Source of the DNA: JAWXVD01 sp044425705
GTDB lineage: Bacteria > Bacillota > Clostridia > Lachnospirales > Lachnospiraceae
Length of the DNA: 49,498 nt
Direction: 5' to 3'
NCBI GenBank assembly: GCA_044425705.1
Contig: JAWXVD010000012.1
Coordinates: forward strand, 1 to 49,498
Position 1 is the stretch's first letter. Each line of letters begins with the position of its first letter. The translations under genes and the position numbers were made by a program. Below, one piece after another: positions 15,958 through 25,208 of the stretch. Below the pieces are notes generated by a model that saw nothing but the letters and a program-made list of their open reading frames with translations, was not told where the DNA came from and did not search any database.

Positions 15958-16527
15958 ATGGACAAAATCAAACAAAAATCAATTATCGAAGCTGTTTTAT
16001 TCACTATGGGTGGTGCGGTAGAAATACAAAAACTTGCTGAGTTAATAGAGGAAAATGTAAAAACTACAAAAGCCATTATTGGTGAGATAAAAGAAGATAT
16101 GGAGATGAGGGAAAGCGGACTTACTATAATAGAGTTAGATCACTCCTATCAAATGTGTTCTAGAGAATCTATGTATGAATATTTAATCAAGATTGCCAAA
16201 TCACCTAGAAAACACGTCTTAACAGATACATTATTAGAAACCTTATCTATTGTAGCTTATAAACAACCGGTTACTAGAATGGAAATAGAAAAAGTGCGTG
16301 GTGTTAACTGTGACCATGCAATCAATCGTTTGATAGAATTTGATTTAGTAAAGGAAGTTGGTCGCATGGATTTACCAGGTAAACCACTTCTATTCGGTAC
16401 CACACAACAGTTTTTAAGAAGTTTTGGTGTTAGTTCGTTGGATGAATTACCAGCCTTGAATCCAATGCAGCTAGAAGAATTTAAAGAGCAGGCAGAAAAA
16501 GAAATTCCCGTATCATTAGGAGTGTAA
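15958..16527 (+). CDS. scpB: Segregation and condensation protein B
   Basis: ScpB dimerises through winged helices and binds ScpA in the SMC complex. Visible family features: IIEAVLFTMGGAVEIQKLAE at the start, SRESMYEYLIKIAK, LSIVAYKQPVTRMEIEKVRG and DLPGKPLLFGTTQQFLRSFG. About 189 residues from ATG 15958; ATG 15946 (adding MSIN) and GTG 15943 are in frame and cannot be excluded. Gene order scpA-scpB is standard. Confidence 0.93.
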   Translation: MDKIKQKSIIEAVLFTMGGAVEIQKLAELIEENVKTTKAIIGEIKEDMEMRESGLTIIELDHSYQMCSRESMYEYLIKIAKSPRKHVLTDTLLETLSIVAYKQPVTRMEIEKVRGVNCDHAINRLIEFDLVKEVGRMDLPGKPLLFGTTQQFLRSFGVSSLDELPALNPMQLEEFKEQAEKEIPVSLGV

Positions 16528-16551
16528 ATGAAAGAAAGAGATGGGTATTGA

Positions 16552-17262
16552 ATGGAACAATTGATTTGTGAAAATTTATCATTGGGATATGATGGACATA
16601 AAATTCTAGAAAATTTAAATTTTACAGTAAGTAAAGGAGATTATCTTTGTATTATTGGTGAAAATGGTGCTGGAAAAAGTACATTGATGAAATCTATTTT
16701 AGGTTTAATTGATCCAATTAGTGGGGAAATTAAATTGGGTAAGGAATTATTACGAAAAGAATTTGGGTATTTAACACAGCAGAGTGAAATACAAAAAGAT
16801 TTCCCTGCTTCTGTAAGAGAAATCGTTCTTTCGGGATGTCAAAGTAAATGTGGCATGAGACCTTTTTATAATAAAAAGGAGAGAGAATTAGCAAAACAAG
16901 CTATGGAAAAAATGGATATCTTACATTTGAAAAACAGATGCTATAGAGAACTTTCAGGAGGACAGCAACAGAGAGTTTTGTTGGCAAGAGCATTATGTGC
17001 AACAGAGAAAATTATTTTTTTAGATGAGCCTGTATCAGGATTGGATCAAAATGTAAGCGCAGATTTATATTCTGTAATCGAAGAATTGAACAAAAAGGAT
17101 AATATCACAATTGTTATGATTTCTCATGATATTGAGGCATCATTAAAATATGCCACGCATGTTCTTCATATTGGAAAGAATTCTTTTTTTGGTACAAAAG
17201 AAGAGTATTTGCAAAGTGAAATCTCTATCTTTTTTAATATTGAAAAAGGAGGGCAGTTGTAA
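16552..17262 (+). CDS. Metal ABC transporter ATP-binding protein (ZnuC/AdcC/MntB-like)
   Basis: ATPase of a zinc- or manganese-type importer. Walker A GENGAGKST, Q-loop in TQQSEIQKDF, signature LSGGQQQRVLLARAL, Walker B IIFLDEP and H-loop ISHD are all present in 236 residues. The ATG follows directly on the TGA of a possible 7-codon ORF (16528-16551, MKERDGY). The stop overlaps the start of the permease by one base (TAATG), so the pair is translationally coupled. Zinc is favoured over manganese only by analogy. Confidence 0.9.
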   Translation: MEQLICENLSLGYDGHKILENLNFTVSKGDYLCIIGENGAGKSTLMKSILGLIDPISGEIKLGKELLRKEFGYLTQQSEIQKDFPASVREIVLSGCQSKCGMRPFYNKKERELAKQAMEKMDILHLKNRCYRELSGGQQQRVLLARALCATEKIIFLDEPVSGLDQNVSADLYSVIEELNKKDNITIVMISHDIEASLKYATHVLHIGKNSFFGTKEEYLQSEISIFFNIEKGGQL

Positions 17263-18104
17263 TGATTGACTTATATGAAAAAATAGTTGCTTATCTGCAA
17301 TATCCATTTGTGATGAATGCCTTAATTGTTGGCACCTTGATTTCTTTATGTGCCGCTTTATTTGGTGTGGTTTTAGTATTGCGAAGATTTTCTTATATAG
17401 GTGATGGACTTTCACACGTGGCGTTCGGCGCTATGGCGGTGGCAGCAGTTTTAAACGTCACAACAGATATGCCCCTTGTTCTATTGATTACAGTCATAGC
17501 TGCTGTTTTATTACTGAAATCGGGGCAGAATACACAGATTAAAGGAGATGCAGCAGTTGCTATGGTTTCGGTAGGTTCTTTGGCAATTGGTTATTTGTTG
17601 ATGAATTTATTTGCTACATCAAGTAATATATCAGGTGATGTTTGTACTACATTATTTGGCTCTATTTCCATTTTAACCTTAACCGATACTGAGCTTTGGC
17701 TTAGCATTATTCTAGCTTCTAGTGTGGTCATTATTTTTATTCTGTTTTACAATAAAATTTTTGCCATTACCTTTGATGAAAACTTTTCTGTAGCTGTTGG
17801 AACAAAGGCATCAGCTTATAATTTATTGATGTCTATCGTAATTGCTGTTATTATCGTGTTATCGATGGAGTTGGTAGGTTCCTTATTAATTACAGCATTA
17901 GTAATCTTTCCGGCAGTTTCTGCGATGAAAGTATTTAAAAATTTCTTGGCGGTAACCATATGTGCAGCAATCTTTGCAATGTTTTGTGCAAGTACTGGTA
18001 CAATTATTTCAATTTTAGCAGGAACCCCTGTAGGTTCTACTATTGTGGCTGCAGATATAGCGATGTTTGGGGTGTTTGTAGGAATTAGTAAAATAAAAAG
18101 ATAA
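17262..18104 (+). CDS. Metal ABC transporter permease (ZnuB-like, ABC-3 family)
   Basis: Membrane component of the importer, 280 residues with about eight helices. Family segments: GVVLVLRRFSYIGDGLSHVAFG (conserved arginine and SHVAFG), KSGQNTQIKGDAAVAMVSVGSLAIG, and GTKASAYNLLMS, which resembles the ATPase-contacting loop. It starts on the overlapping TAATG with the ATPase gene. No solute-binding ZnuA-type gene is adjacent; the next gene encodes a different lipoprotein. Confidence 0.9.
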   Translation: MIDLYEKIVAYLQYPFVMNALIVGTLISLCAALFGVVLVLRRFSYIGDGLSHVAFGAMAVAAVLNVTTDMPLVLLITVIAAVLLLKSGQNTQIKGDAAVAMVSVGSLAIGYLLMNLFATSSNISGDVCTTLFGSISILTLTDTELWLSIILASSVVIIFILFYNKIFAITFDENFSVAVGTKASAYNLLMSIVIAVIIVLSMELVGSLLITALVIFPAVSAMKVFKNFLAVTICAAIFAMFCASTGTIISILAGTPVGSTIVAADIAMFGVFVGISKIKR

Positions 18105-18182
18105 TGGTGATATTATTGTTTATTAAGAAAGTATGAATGGAATTTTTCATAAGAAACTAAGATCACTTAGAATTGAGGTTAA

Positions 18183-18851
18183 ATGAAAAAAATTATACGT
18201 GTAGTGGGAATTTTTGTATTGTTTACATTGATAGCATGTAATCAAGTGGGGAATACGGATGAGGTAGAAGTAAAGGTGGACTATGACAGCGTTGGAGAGG
18301 AAGAAGATAATCTCCCAGAAGAATTCGATACAAGTAGTGGCTTAGATGTCTTGAATGACGTGATGGAAGAACAGATGGCGTTAGTAGATGGGGACGATAG
18401 TTTTCAAGAAGAGAATGAAAATACACAAGAGCTGACGGTAGATAGTAGTGATGCAGAGGGTAATGAAGATAGTAGTGAAGAAGACAGCGAGGGAGAGTCA
18501 TCAAACCTAATAGAAGTGATTGATTTAACGACTCTTAGTAGTACAATGGTATTTGCAGAAGTTTATTACATGATGGTAACACCTGAGGTCTATGAAGGAA
18601 AAACTGTTAGAATGGAAGGGCAATTTGTAGTCTATGAAAATCCCGATTCAGGACAATTATATTTTGCCTGTGTCATTGAAGATGCTACAGCATGCTGCCA
18701 GCAAGGCGTTGAATTTGTTTTAACGGAAGATAAAGTATATCCTGATGATTATCCAGAGGTTGGATCTACAATTACAGTTATAGGCGTATATGAGACCTAT
18801 ATGGAAGGCGAATATTTATATTTTCATTTAGAAGACAGTGTTCTTCAATAA
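18183..18851 (+). CDS. Acidic lipoprotein following the metal ABC transporter
   Basis: 222 residues. The N-terminus KKIIRVVGIFVLFTLIACNQ is a lipoprotein signal with lipobox LIAC. Residues ~22-105 are very rich in Glu, Asp and Ser (SEEDSEGESS) and probably disordered. The C-terminal ~110 residues form a folded domain with YEGKTVRMEGQFVVYENP, FACVIEDATACCQQGVEFVL and GSTITVIGVYETYMEGEYLYFHLED, resembling the small beta-rich domain of TIGR03943/DUF1980-type proteins. Three cysteines (CVIEDATACC) could bind metal. It replaces the expected ZnuA-type gene in this operon; a role in extracytoplasmic zinc handling is an inference. Confidence 0.7.
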   Translation: MKKIIRVVGIFVLFTLIACNQVGNTDEVEVKVDYDSVGEEEDNLPEEFDTSSGLDVLNDVMEEQMALVDGDDSFQEENENTQELTVDSSDAEGNEDSSEEDSEGESSNLIEVIDLTTLSSTMVFAEVYYMMVTPEVYEGKTVRMEGQFVVYENPDSGQLYFACVIEDATACCQQGVEFVLTEDKVYPDDYPEVGSTITVIGVYETYMEGEYLYFHLEDSVLQ

Positions 18852-18897
18852 AAAAAAGATGCCAAAACTTATGCAGAGTTTTGACATCCTTTTTTTG
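18851..18897. terminator. Bidirectional terminator between the lipoprotein and the GT39 gene
   Basis: GATG-C-CAAAACT (18858-18869) pairs with AGTTTTG-A-CATC (18877-18888), flanked by A7 on the left and a T-run on the right. It serves both the plus-strand metal transport operon and the convergent minus-strand cluster. Confidence 0.9.
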
Positions 18898-20742
18898 TTA
18901 TCGATAATATAGAATATGTGAGTCGGTTTCCATAAAGTTTGGGAAATAAATAGCAAAATCATCAAAAGGTAACTGATTATACGTATATAAGATAGGCCAG
19001 TTAGGTATTTCTTGGTCTTTATTATCTAAAATTTCTTTAGAAACCAGGATGCAATCAGCTTCTTCTAGGGACACTTCGGTAAGTTCCAAATCCCAATAAA
19101 ATTTTAATACGTATTTCTGATAGTCATCCGTATAAAAGATAGAATTGATAGAATTCATATCAATTTCTGAAAAGACTTCATAAATTTCTTCTTCTTGTAG
19201 ACCGTATGAAGTATTTTGGTCGGGGGAAAGTAAATGACTGATTGTAAAACAAGCGATGAGTATTACACAGCCAATTTGCAGTTTGGGATACGAAGAGAAG
19301 ATGTTTCCAATATAATAGATAAACAGTAGTGCAATAAAACCACCGATATAAATAAACACTCTTTGGTAAGGCAATACACTTTGTATAATCAGTATCAGTG
19401 GAAACATACATAGTGTTACCAATAAATATAGCAATAAAAATTGTTTTTTGTTTTTATTAAAATCAGGTGTAATAGTTTCTTTTCTAGAACTGGAATAATC
19501 AAAATCAGTTGTAGGAGTTTGTTTACTTGAACTAGAAATTCCTTTCGTTTTCATAAAAGAACATGGCATTATGTTATATGAGCACAAAAGATAATATAAT
19601 AATAGTGGAATGCTTATAATTAATAAAATAGTAATATATTTGCCAAAGCCAGAATAAAACTGATCGAAAAGCAAATGGCACCAACCGAATAATTGGTTCA
19701 GCATATCTTTACGCTCAATACTTTGGATATATGGTGTATCTAACATATATTGCATACCCGTTTGCAGTGCAAGAAAAGGTGCTTTTATAATAATTTTTAA
19801 TTGAAAGACACCATAATAGATAGATTGGGCATCTTTACTCACTAAATTGGATCCAATCGCAAGCCATATGACAGCATATAGAATTAAAGTATTGAGAGCA
19901 GCAATGATAGCGCTTACAATTAATTGTATTAGTTTTTTTGTGTTTTTTTGAAAAAGTAAATAAAAACCGCCTACAAAACAAATAGAAAGAACCCAGTAGA
20001 GACTACTAGAGATGGTATAAAGTCCTAAGGTTAATGAAATAGAAAAGATAATGTAATGCCTGTACAAAGGGATATTATGCAATAATGTCTTTATGGAAAA
20101 TGTTGTACGATGACTTTTATTGCCAGTGATATTAATTTTCGTATCTTGTATCGTTGGTTTGTGATGTTCTATGCATATGTTGTACAGCATAAGAATGGCA
20201 GTAAAATAGCAGGTCATGGTGAACGTATAACCCCTTCCTTGTATTGCAAGGGTGTTTACAATAATGACTGCAATATAAAGACATACACAAGCAAAAGATA
20301 GGTAGTTATTAAAAAATTTCTTGGCTAGTTGATAAAGAAGGATCATGTTTGCTAGAGCACATACGTAAGAAAAACCACGTAGCCCAATATAAGCATTTCC
20401 TGTCCAATCAAATAGGGCAGAAATAACGGAATAGAATACATGATTATTAGGAACTGGCCAATGGATGGCAGCATAAATAGGTCCACGGCTGATAAAAGAA
20501 TAATAAGTGTATAATTCATCATACCAAGGTGTTAAAGTAAATAAATGGATACCATAATAGATTACCATAAATAAAAACAGACAAACAAACCATTTGTTTT
20601 CTTTGCAATATAAGAGTAGGTTATGAATCATTGGTTTCTTTTCATTTTTAAGTTCTGTGATTTCACTTGCTTGCAAGGGAGAAAGCACAGACGCTGAGGA
20701 TGAACAATTATTTTCACTCTTAAATAATATATTTTGCAACAT
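18898..20742 (-). CDS. GT39/PMT-type membrane glycosyltransferase 1
   Basis: Polytopic protein of up to 614 residues. The first extracytoplasmic loop carries TPWYDELYTYYSF, matching the D-E catalytic motif of GT-C fold enzymes (PMT/ArnT-like), followed by HWPVPNNHVFYSVISALF. About 11 hydrophobic segments follow, then a soluble C-terminal part. Such enzymes take sugar from a polyprenyl-phosphate donor outside the membrane. The first 37 residues are hydrophilic and include PLQASEITELK, encoded by a short sequence that recurs at 30783-30820. Met38 (20631) is an alternative start. GGAAGAGG supports the longer form. It lies 18 nt after the next GT gene. Confidence 0.75.
   Translation of the reverse strand: MLQNILFKSENNCSSSASVLSPLQASEITELKNEKKPMIHNLLLYCKENKWFVCLFLFMVIYYGIHLFTLTPWYDELYTYYSFISRGPIYAAIHWPVPNNHVFYSVISALFDWTGNAYIGLRGFSYVCALANMILLYQLAKKFFNNYLSFACVCLYIAVIIVNTLAIQGRGYTFTMTCYFTAILMLYNICIEHHKPTIQDTKINITGNKSHRTTFSIKTLLHNIPLYRHYIIFSISLTLGLYTISSSLYWVLSICFVGGFYLLFQKNTKKLIQLIVSAIIAALNTLILYAVIWLAIGSNLVSKDAQSIYYGVFQLKIIIKAPFLALQTGMQYMLDTPYIQSIERKDMLNQLFGWCHLLFDQFYSGFGKYITILLIISIPLLLYYLLCSYNIMPCSFMKTKGISSSSKQTPTTDFDYSSSRKETITPDFNKNKKQFLLLYLLVTLCMFPLILIIQSVLPYQRVFIYIGGFIALLFIYYIGNIFSSYPKLQIGCVILIACFTISHLLSPDQNTSYGLQEEEIYEVFSEIDMNSINSIFYTDDYQKYVLKFYWDLELTEVSLEEADCILVSKEILDNKDQEIPNWPILYTYNQLPFDDFAIYFPNFMETDSHILYYR
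20647..20686. repeat. Dispersed ~38-bp repeat, copy 1
   Basis: TTTAAGTTC (20647-20655), two mismatches, then TGATTTCACTTGCTTG (20658-20673) and a purine-rich end. 33 of about 38 positions match 30783-30820. Here it lies inside the N-terminal coding part of the first GT39-like gene; the second copy is intergenic. Confidence 0.6.
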
Positions 20743-20760
20743 GATAATATACCTCTTCCT

Positions 20761-22356
20761 TTACATATCTTCTAGAGTTAAACGATATAAATTAAACCAA
20801 TATCTTTCTAAGAGACAAGTTTCCACTTCTTCGGCAAGAATAGAATCTTCATTCCAGAGAGCAATGATTTCGTCTCTAGTATTAAAACTACCCAAATACC
20901 AAACGGTTCTACCGCTAGCTATCAATTCTTGAATTTGAGAAGTTGTTGTAATTTCCCCATATTCACGATAAATTTCTTGTATTAAAGTTTCAGGTGTGTC
21001 GCACCATAAATAACTTTCTTGGTCTAGATAATAGCCAACAGTACCTTGTACATGATTAAAGTTACAAATGAGAATGGCATCATCATCTATAGCTTCTAGT
21101 ACTTCTTTGGTGTGAACCATTTCTGTTATTTTTAAAGTTTCCTCGTATTTAAAGGCGTTGATGGTGCAACGGCTAGATAAAAGAACAAGAATCAAAACAG
21201 GGATAACAAAATAGATTCTCTCTTTGATATCATAAAGTAAGATTGCAAACACAAGCCAAAAACAACCCAGTGCTGGTATCATATAGCGATACACAAAAAC
21301 AGGTTGTATTGCAAAAGAAGCGAGAAAACCTATTGCAACAAGGAAGAATAGAGCAAATAAACCGCTGAAAACTTGAAATAGTTCGAATTTAATTTTTGAC
21401 TTTTCATCTGTGCTTAGAGACAGTGTGGTAGATGCAGGCGAGAATAATACACTTTCTTTATTATCATCGTTTGTCTTAAATAATCTAATTCTTTTATAAA
21501 CATAACGAACGAATAATAAGATGAAAGCAATAATCATGCCACCAGCAATGCCATAAGTCATATATTGATTATTACCAGATGGCAAGAAAATATATTTGAT
21601 ACAGCCAAATATACTACGGAAGGTAAGGGGTTGTATCCAATAACTAGTTTGCACTTGTGACACCTGTCTGTATAAGATCAGAAGCCATGGAATGTAGGTG
21701 ATAATTGATATGGCAATGGAGATAGTCCATTTTTTCCATAAATTACGTTGGTACAATAAAATCCATACACCAAGACAAAGATAGAGACCAATCACTGATA
21801 AACCTGCAAAATACTGTGTATATACAGTGAGAATGCCATAGAGTACAAAGCAGACCCAATGTATATTTTTATCGGTTTTTAAAATTTCTATCCCATGATA
21901 GAAAGCGGCAGTCACAAAAAATAATACAAGACTATACATTCTAATTTCAATGCCGTAAACAAGCAGTTCTGGCATTGTTAGAAAACACCATGCAAATACA
22001 CCTGCAACAAATATACCATATTGTTTTCTGAATAAGAAAATACTATAGCCTAAGAGTAAAAAAAGTGGTAATAAAGATGCCATCTTAGCAATAATAGTAG
22101 TCGAAATAGTTGGGATAAATAGAGCTACTGCATGATAAAAAATTTTTAAATAGAAATAATAAAAAGCTGGATGCACATCCTGCGCAGTAAAGGAAATAAT
22201 ATCACTCCATGAATAAGGAATTAATCCAACAGAAAACAATTCATCATACCAAATGTCAGTGCTAAGACAATAGGGAAATAAACGGATGATACATAGTGCA
22301 CTTAATGCGATTAATAAATATCCAGTTATAGTATAAAAATTTTTTTTGTGTTGCAT
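20761..22356 (-). CDS. GT39/PMT-type membrane glycosyltransferase 2
   Basis: Polytopic GT-C family protein of about 531 residues. STDIWYDELFSVGLI in the first loop provides the D-E motif, and TAQDVHPAFYYFYLKIFYH matches the H-P-P-like segment of this family. Roughly 10-12 hydrophobic helices are followed by a short extracytoplasmic domain. It is probably a paralogue of the neighbouring GT (WYDEL shared) with a different acceptor. The ATG at 22356 has GGAGG upstream at good spacing; upstream codons in frame do not. It lies about 108 nt downstream of the DUF4956 gene with no terminator. Confidence 0.8.
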   Translation of the reverse strand: MQHKKNFYTITGYLLIALSALCIIRLFPYCLSTDIWYDELFSVGLIPYSWSDIISFTAQDVHPAFYYFYLKIFYHAVALFIPTISTTIIAKMASLLPLFLLLGYSIFLFRKQYGIFVAGVFAWCFLTMPELLVYGIEIRMYSLVLFFVTAAFYHGIEILKTDKNIHWVCFVLYGILTVYTQYFAGLSVIGLYLCLGVWILLYQRNLWKKWTISIAISIITYIPWLLILYRQVSQVQTSYWIQPLTFRSIFGCIKYIFLPSGNNQYMTYGIAGGMIIAFILLFVRYVYKRIRLFKTNDDNKESVLFSPASTTLSLSTDEKSKIKFELFQVFSGLFALFFLVAIGFLASFAIQPVFVYRYMIPALGCFWLVFAILLYDIKERIYFVIPVLILVLLSSRCTINAFKYEETLKITEMVHTKEVLEAIDDDAILICNFNHVQGTVGYYLDQESYLWCDTPETLIQEIYREYGEITTTSQIQELIASGRTVWYLGSFNTRDEIIALWNEDSILAEEVETCLLERYWFNLYRLTLEDM

Positions 22357-22464
22357 AAATTCCTCCAAATATAACAAATTAAAACTATTTTATGTGTCTG
22401 CTTTCACCTGTTTTTTATACGTAATCAAGTACGAATATTCTTAGTAAAAACAGTTTAGATATAT

Positions 22465-23142
22465 TTAATACCGTACTTCACCATCATGAGCCACAAGGGT
22501 TGCACTTTGCACATGTTCTACATTCATCATAGCATCGATGATTTCAGAATCCTTTTTTGTCTTAATTTCAATCAATAAATCAAGGTGATCTTTTTTACAA
22601 GTTCTTGTTCGTACACTTGGATTCTTACAATATGTTTTTAAGGTATCCATAACTAAAGTTTCTTTTACTTCACGACTACAATTCATCACTAGAATATAGG
22701 AGTTTGATTTATTAGGAATAAAATCAAGGGTGAATAGTAAGATAGTCATCACTACACTCATAATCAAGCCAATCAAGTGGACACCAGTTCCGCAGATAAT
22801 CCCTATACTGATACTCCAAAATAAAAATAATAAATCAAGTGGATCTTTCACAACATTACGGAAACGAACAATGGAAAGAGCACCTACCATACCAAGAGAA
22901 ACTAAAATATTTACTTGCATGGCAAGAACGATTCCTGTAGTCACCACAGCCATGCCCACTAAAGTTTTTGCAAAATTAGCAGAATAAAAGCAGCGTCTAG
23001 TTACTGTTTTATAGACAAAGTATATGTAAATTGAAAAGCCAGCGACAATTAGTAGTGTCAAAATAATTTCTGTTTTGTATAAATTGTTTTGTGTGTTCAG
23101 TTGTTCTAAAATAGTGGTTTGAAAGCTATTGATAAAACCCAT
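22465..23142 (-). CDS. DUF4956 membrane protein
   Basis: About 225 residues with four predicted membrane segments. NILVSLGMVGALSIVRFRNVVKDPLDLLFLFWSI is the diagnostic DUF4956 segment. A cytoplasmic C-terminal domain (SYILVMNCSREVKETLV...MNVEHVQSATLVAHDGEV) resembles small ACT-like modules. The start ATGGGT at 23142 is favoured because GGAGG lies 8 nt upstream; it overlaps the end of the VTC gene by 17 nt. DUF4956 genes commonly sit next to VTC-domain genes, so the two proteins probably form a functional unit at the membrane. Confidence 0.85.
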   Translation of the reverse strand: MGFINSFQTTILEQLNTQNNLYKTEIILTLLIVAGFSIYIYFVYKTVTRRCFYSANFAKTLVGMAVVTTGIVLAMQVNILVSLGMVGALSIVRFRNVVKDPLDLLFLFWSISIGIICGTGVHLIGLIMSVVMTILLFTLDFIPNKSNSYILVMNCSREVKETLVMDTLKTYCKNPSVRTRTCKKDHLDLLIEIKTKKDSEIIDAMMNVEHVQSATLVAHDGEVRY

Positions 23143-23839
23143 TTGTGAATCCTCCATCATGGTATAATAATTTTTGTTTTCCAACGTAGAATTTGGAAAA
23201 AGTAATCTGTTGCAAGGAACGAAGCTCCAACATACTGGCTATTGCCTTTGGCAAAAACTCGTCATATTTTACTTCTAAAATAAAATATCCGGTTTGTAAC
23301 AATGGAATCGTTGCTAATTCATTATGAAAAAAATGTTGATAATCACCGGAAACCCCAATGTTTGAATCAAAGGTGATTCTAGTATTGCCAGCAGCGTAAG
23401 TATAAGCTTCTCGATTATAATCGATGATTGCAGAAGGTGCCATTCGGTTTAGTAAGATACTTAAGGCAAATTCGTTGGCTAAAGGAAAGGTGGAAGGGTG
23501 GAATAAAAAATCACCCTTCATAAAGTTCGCATATTCTTCTTTTGACAAGGGACAACTTTTTTTATTGGTATAGGTGTTCAATTTACTTTTCTTTTCTAAT
23601 TGAATGATGTTATCATTACAATCATATGTACGAATGCGGTATTTAAAACGATTATCACAGCCTTGTTCATTTTCATGATATTTGGAGTGATACATATCGT
23701 CAAAGTAGACGGAACGAATAAGATATTGGTTATCAGCATTAGCATTTTTATCAATATTCATAATTTCAGGTAGTCGACTTTTCAAAATGGCATATTCTTT
23801 TTGGGTGCATAAAAACTTTTGTTCAATACGATAGTCCAT
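23126..23839 (-). CDS. VTC-domain protein, polyphosphate polymerase-like
   Basis: Soluble protein of about 237 residues with a CYTH-like tunnel fold. Expected charged tunnel residues are seen: RIEQKFL at the start, NQYLIRSVYFDD, FKYRIRTYDCNDNIIQLEKKSK, SAIIDYNREAY, TRITFDSNIG and FILEVKYDEFLP. In yeast Vtc4 this domain makes polyphosphate from ATP; bacterial activity is assumed by homology. ATG 23839 follows AGAAAGG, which forms the end of the cotH gene. Neighbours (CotH upstream, DUF4956 overlapping downstream) form the usual three-gene unit. Confidence 0.87.
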   Translation of the reverse strand: MDYRIEQKFLCTQKEYAILKSRLPEIMNIDKNANADNQYLIRSVYFDDMYHSKYHENEQGCDNRFKYRIRTYDCNDNIIQLEKKSKLNTYTNKKSCPLSKEEYANFMKGDFLFHPSTFPLANEFALSILLNRMAPSAIIDYNREAYTYAAGNTRITFDSNIGVSGDYQHFFHNELATIPLLQTGYFILEVKYDEFLPKAIASMLELRSLQQITFSKFYVGKQKLLYHDGGFTNGFYQ

Positions 23840-23849
23840 GAAAATTATT

Positions 23850-25109
23850 TTACCTTTCTTCATTGAAATAATCATCTAGCCAAGTGTAACGATTTTGTAG
23901 CCAATTGATCAAGCTTGCAGCGGAAGAGACATAATCAGATGCCACTGTTTTGACATCCTTATCAGAACCTGTATCTGTAAACATAAATTTGTTTGAGTCT
24001 TCTAAAAAATAGGTTTCGTTAGTATGAGAAAGGGTTTCAATCGATAAAATTTCTTCGTAGATATCATCCTTTACCTCATTCCAACGTAAGGTAACCGCCT
24101 CTTGGAACCAATCATAAGACATGAGATGATAGTACCATAAATGGGTATGAAACTCTTCAAATTCATCTTGTCCTACAAATAATTCTTCATAGGAGCCATT
24201 ATCTAAACGAGGGTCATTACCAGCGGCCATATCAAAATCCCATGGAGGACCAAAGTATAGAGTATCTTCTCCGCGATTGGCATAGATATAAAAGCTACCC
24301 CAACCAATATCATAATTTTTCATAAACTCTTGTAAAATATACATATCGATACAGGAGTCTAAATCAATTACTTGAGAAATTTCTTCCTGGCTACCATTGA
24401 TAATGGTATTTTCGGCTGTTGCTACAATATCAGCAATGCGCATACCTTGTTCTACGGAATAAATGGTACTACAATAAGAATAGTTGTTGGTTTCTAATTG
24501 AAAATAATCCAGATATTCTACACCAGTGCTTAAAGTGTCTATTGTGAGTAAAAATCCAGCATCACTTGCAGGCAGAGAAGTGTCGATTTCCACACGTCCT
24601 ACGCCTACTTCAACTTGATCGCAAAGTAAATATACGCCCATATAAGCACCATTTATGTATACATTAACAAATTTTGAATCAGGTACAAAATCAATACCAT
24701 CTAGGGTGTTACCTAACTGAAAGGCAAACTGGTTGCGAAGCATAGAGCCATCTAAATAATTGGCTAATAAAACCCATTCATTTGCCACTTTTTGAGAGGT
24801 GGGAAGCATACCAACATTTTGATCGAATTCAATTTTATAGGCCTTTTTTGCATAACTAAAGGTTGAATTTCCACGACAACGAATGTCAGCAGGAGCAGAT
24901 AATTGTAAAATCGTACCATCATTATCATAATAAGTTACGTTAGCTTGTTGATATTCTTTTAAATAAGGAAATGTACCATCGAAGGTATTGATTTCTATGG
25001 ATGCTAGCCCTATTGTTTCTTCAACGGAAGAGTCGGAAGGGCTCGGTATTTCATAAATAAGTAGGAATCCAAACATAAGAATGGATAACAGATAGATACA
25101 TTTTTTCAA
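23850..25109 (-). CDS. CotH kinase-family protein, secreted or membrane-anchored
   Basis: About 419 residues. The N-terminus KKCIYLLSILMFGFLLIYEI is a signal peptide or anchor. The CotH domain shows RCRGNSTFSYAKKAYKIEF (lysines at the expected ATP-binding position), WVLLANYLDGSMLRNQFAFQ, NVYINGAYMGVYLLCDQVEV, and the catalytic-like YFGPPWDFDMAAGND. CotH in Bacillus phosphorylates spore-coat proteins; many relatives outside spores are surface proteins. The start is uncertain: TTG 25109 has AGAAAGG upstream and gives a clean signal peptide; 25142 is the longest frame. It ends 10 nt before the VTC gene. Confidence 0.85.
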   Translation of the reverse strand: MKKCIYLLSILMFGFLLIYEIPSPSDSSVEETIGLASIEINTFDGTFPYLKEYQQANVTYYDNDGTILQLSAPADIRCRGNSTFSYAKKAYKIEFDQNVGMLPTSQKVANEWVLLANYLDGSMLRNQFAFQLGNTLDGIDFVPDSKFVNVYINGAYMGVYLLCDQVEVGVGRVEIDTSLPASDAGFLLTIDTLSTGVEYLDYFQLETNNYSYCSTIYSVEQGMRIADIVATAENTIINGSQEEISQVIDLDSCIDMYILQEFMKNYDIGWGSFYIYANRGEDTLYFGPPWDFDMAAGNDPRLDNGSYEELFVGQDEFEEFHTHLWYYHLMSYDWFQEAVTLRWNEVKDDIYEEILSIETLSHTNETYFLEDSNKFMFTDTGSDKDVKTVASDYVSSAASLINWLQNRYTWLDDYFNEER

Positions 25110-25208
25110 GGGGAGTAATATCCTTTCTTGTATTCGATACAAATATAGCAGAGTTGGTGACTATACAATATTCTTTTGAATAGTCACTAGAACTCACACA
25201 ATCTTTGT

